A stretch of DNA of 60,423 nt from Pectinatus haikarae. Its GTDB lineage: Bacteria; Bacillota; Negativicutes; Selenomonadales; Selenomonadaceae. Shown here piece by piece: positions 59,965-60,423 of the stretch. The notes beneath the pieces were generated by a model. The model ran no database searches. It was not told where the DNA came from and saw nothing but the letters and a program-made list of their open reading frames with translations. Numbering within the stretch: the first letter of the stretch is position 1; each line of letters opens with the position of its first letter. Made by a program: the position numbers and the translations under genes. Where the stretch lies: NCBI RefSeq assembly GCF_015732185.1, contig NZ_WIQM01000010.1, positions 1 to 60,423 on the forward strand, read 5' to 3'.

Positions 59965-60423
59965 ATGCGGATAAAAGATATAGAGAATACCAACACAGGC
60001 CTTACCGTTGAAAATGTGACTAAAATATATAAAACAAAAAAAGGTGATATTCTGGCACTGGATAATGTGAGTTTGCATGTGCAATCCAATGAGTTTTTAG
60101 CTCTGCTGGGTACATCGGGATGCGGAAAATCTACACTATTGCGAATTATATGCGGGCTGGAAAAGACAACGGAGGGAAGTATAATAAATCAGAGAAAGGT
60201 AATAGCGGGGCCTGGAGCGGACAGAGGAATGGTTTTTCAAGCCTATAATCTTTTTCCCTGGATGACTATTTCAGAAAATATACAATTTGGTCTGAAACAA
60301 AAGAATGCCTCTCGCAAGCAGGCGAGAGAGATAGCTGAACATTATGCTGAGCTAGTTGGTTTGAAAGGATTTGAAAATCAATACCCGAACTCTCTGTCAG
60401 GAGGTATGCGACAAAGAGTAGCG
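59965..60423 (+). CDS. ABC transporter ATP-binding protein (SsuB/TauB type), truncated by the window end
   Basis: First 153 codons, open to the last base. Walker A GTSGCGKST (about 52-60), Q-loop FQAYNLFPWMT, signature LSGGMRQRVA at the window edge. The 'YNLFPW' Q-loop is typical of the taurine/nitrate/sulfonate subfamily, matching the permease 23 nt upstream. Start ATG 59965 after an AAGGGAA ribosome site. The Walker B part lies outside. Confidence 0.93.
   Translation, partial: MRIKDIENTNTGLTVENVTKIYKTKKGDILALDNVSLHVQSNEFLALLGTSGCGKSTLLRIICGLEKTTEGSIINQRKVIAGPGADRGMVFQAYNLFPWMTISENIQFGLKQKNASRKQAREIAEHYAELVGLKGFENQYPNSLSGGMRQRVA

Overview
This is a chromosomal segment of an AT-rich bacterium of the Firmicutes lineage, most likely a member of the Negativicutes (Selenomonas/Veillonella relatives). 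The evidence is the RpoB/RpoC sequences, a T-box in front of thrS, an Asp23/AmaP/DUF2273 envelope cluster, AddB instead of RecB, a SepF division protein, and the gene order xseA-xseB-ispA-dxs-tlyA-nadK-mnmM-argR-recN. The genus cannot be fixed from sequence reading alone.

Layout. 1-3.95 kb: end of an rRNA operon (23S, 5S), followed by tRNA-Gln and tRNA-Lys; the 23S-5S spacer holds three structured repeats. 4.0-7.5 kb: addB. 7.6-15.3 kb: rpoC and rpoB on the minus strand, with their own promoter and a leader containing a possible attenuator. 15.5-20.0 kb, minus strand: a REC-REC-GGDEF-hemerythrin diguanylate cyclase behind a c-di-GMP-I (GEMM) riboswitch, then sepF and typA. 20.2-23.0 kb, plus strand: class II aldolase and guaA. 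23.0-32.8 kb is the accessory zone. It holds a MITE-like inverted repeat, a decayed HTH gene, an AlbA_2/ATPase regulator with a palindromic operator, IS630 and IS256 remnants, a complete IS256-type insertion with 8-bp target duplication but an amber codon in its transposase, a divergent pair of XRE regulators, a PAS-GGDEF protein, a truncated TauE/SafE exporter and a MATE pump. 33-35 kb: a long glutamine synthetase with an attenuated leader. 35-41.7 kb, minus strand: miaB-mutS-mutL-methyltransferase. 41.8-44.1 kb: T-box and thrS. 44.2-46.0 kb: Asp23, AmaP, DUF2273, nusB. 46.0-55.0 kb: the isoprenoid/DNA-repair cluster through recN and a Nudix hydrolase. 55.3-57.3 kb: site-2 protease, scpA, scpB. 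57.4 kb to the end: a LarA-fold protein, then an SsuC/TauC-type permease and its ATPase, cut by the window edge.

The most interesting signal is a regulatory one. Four leaders (30.68, 32.97, 57.43 and 58.98 kb) each carry a small hairpin with a six-base loop that has A at position 1 and G at position 4. In each, the loop and 3' arm, or the 3' arm alone, form the 5' arm of an intrinsic terminator. They precede a broken transporter region, glutamine synthetase, the LarA-like gene and the ABC transporter. This looks like an antitermination regulon, possibly ANTAR-like and linked to nitrogen supply, but no cognate regulator lies in the window. Other points of note are a roughly 150-residue insertion in RpoC that looks like repeated copies of a native module, and a cyclase gene under a c-di-GMP riboswitch. 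Start codons were chosen by Shine-Dalgarno spacing and remembered family alignment. All family assignments are from reading the sequence; no searches were run.
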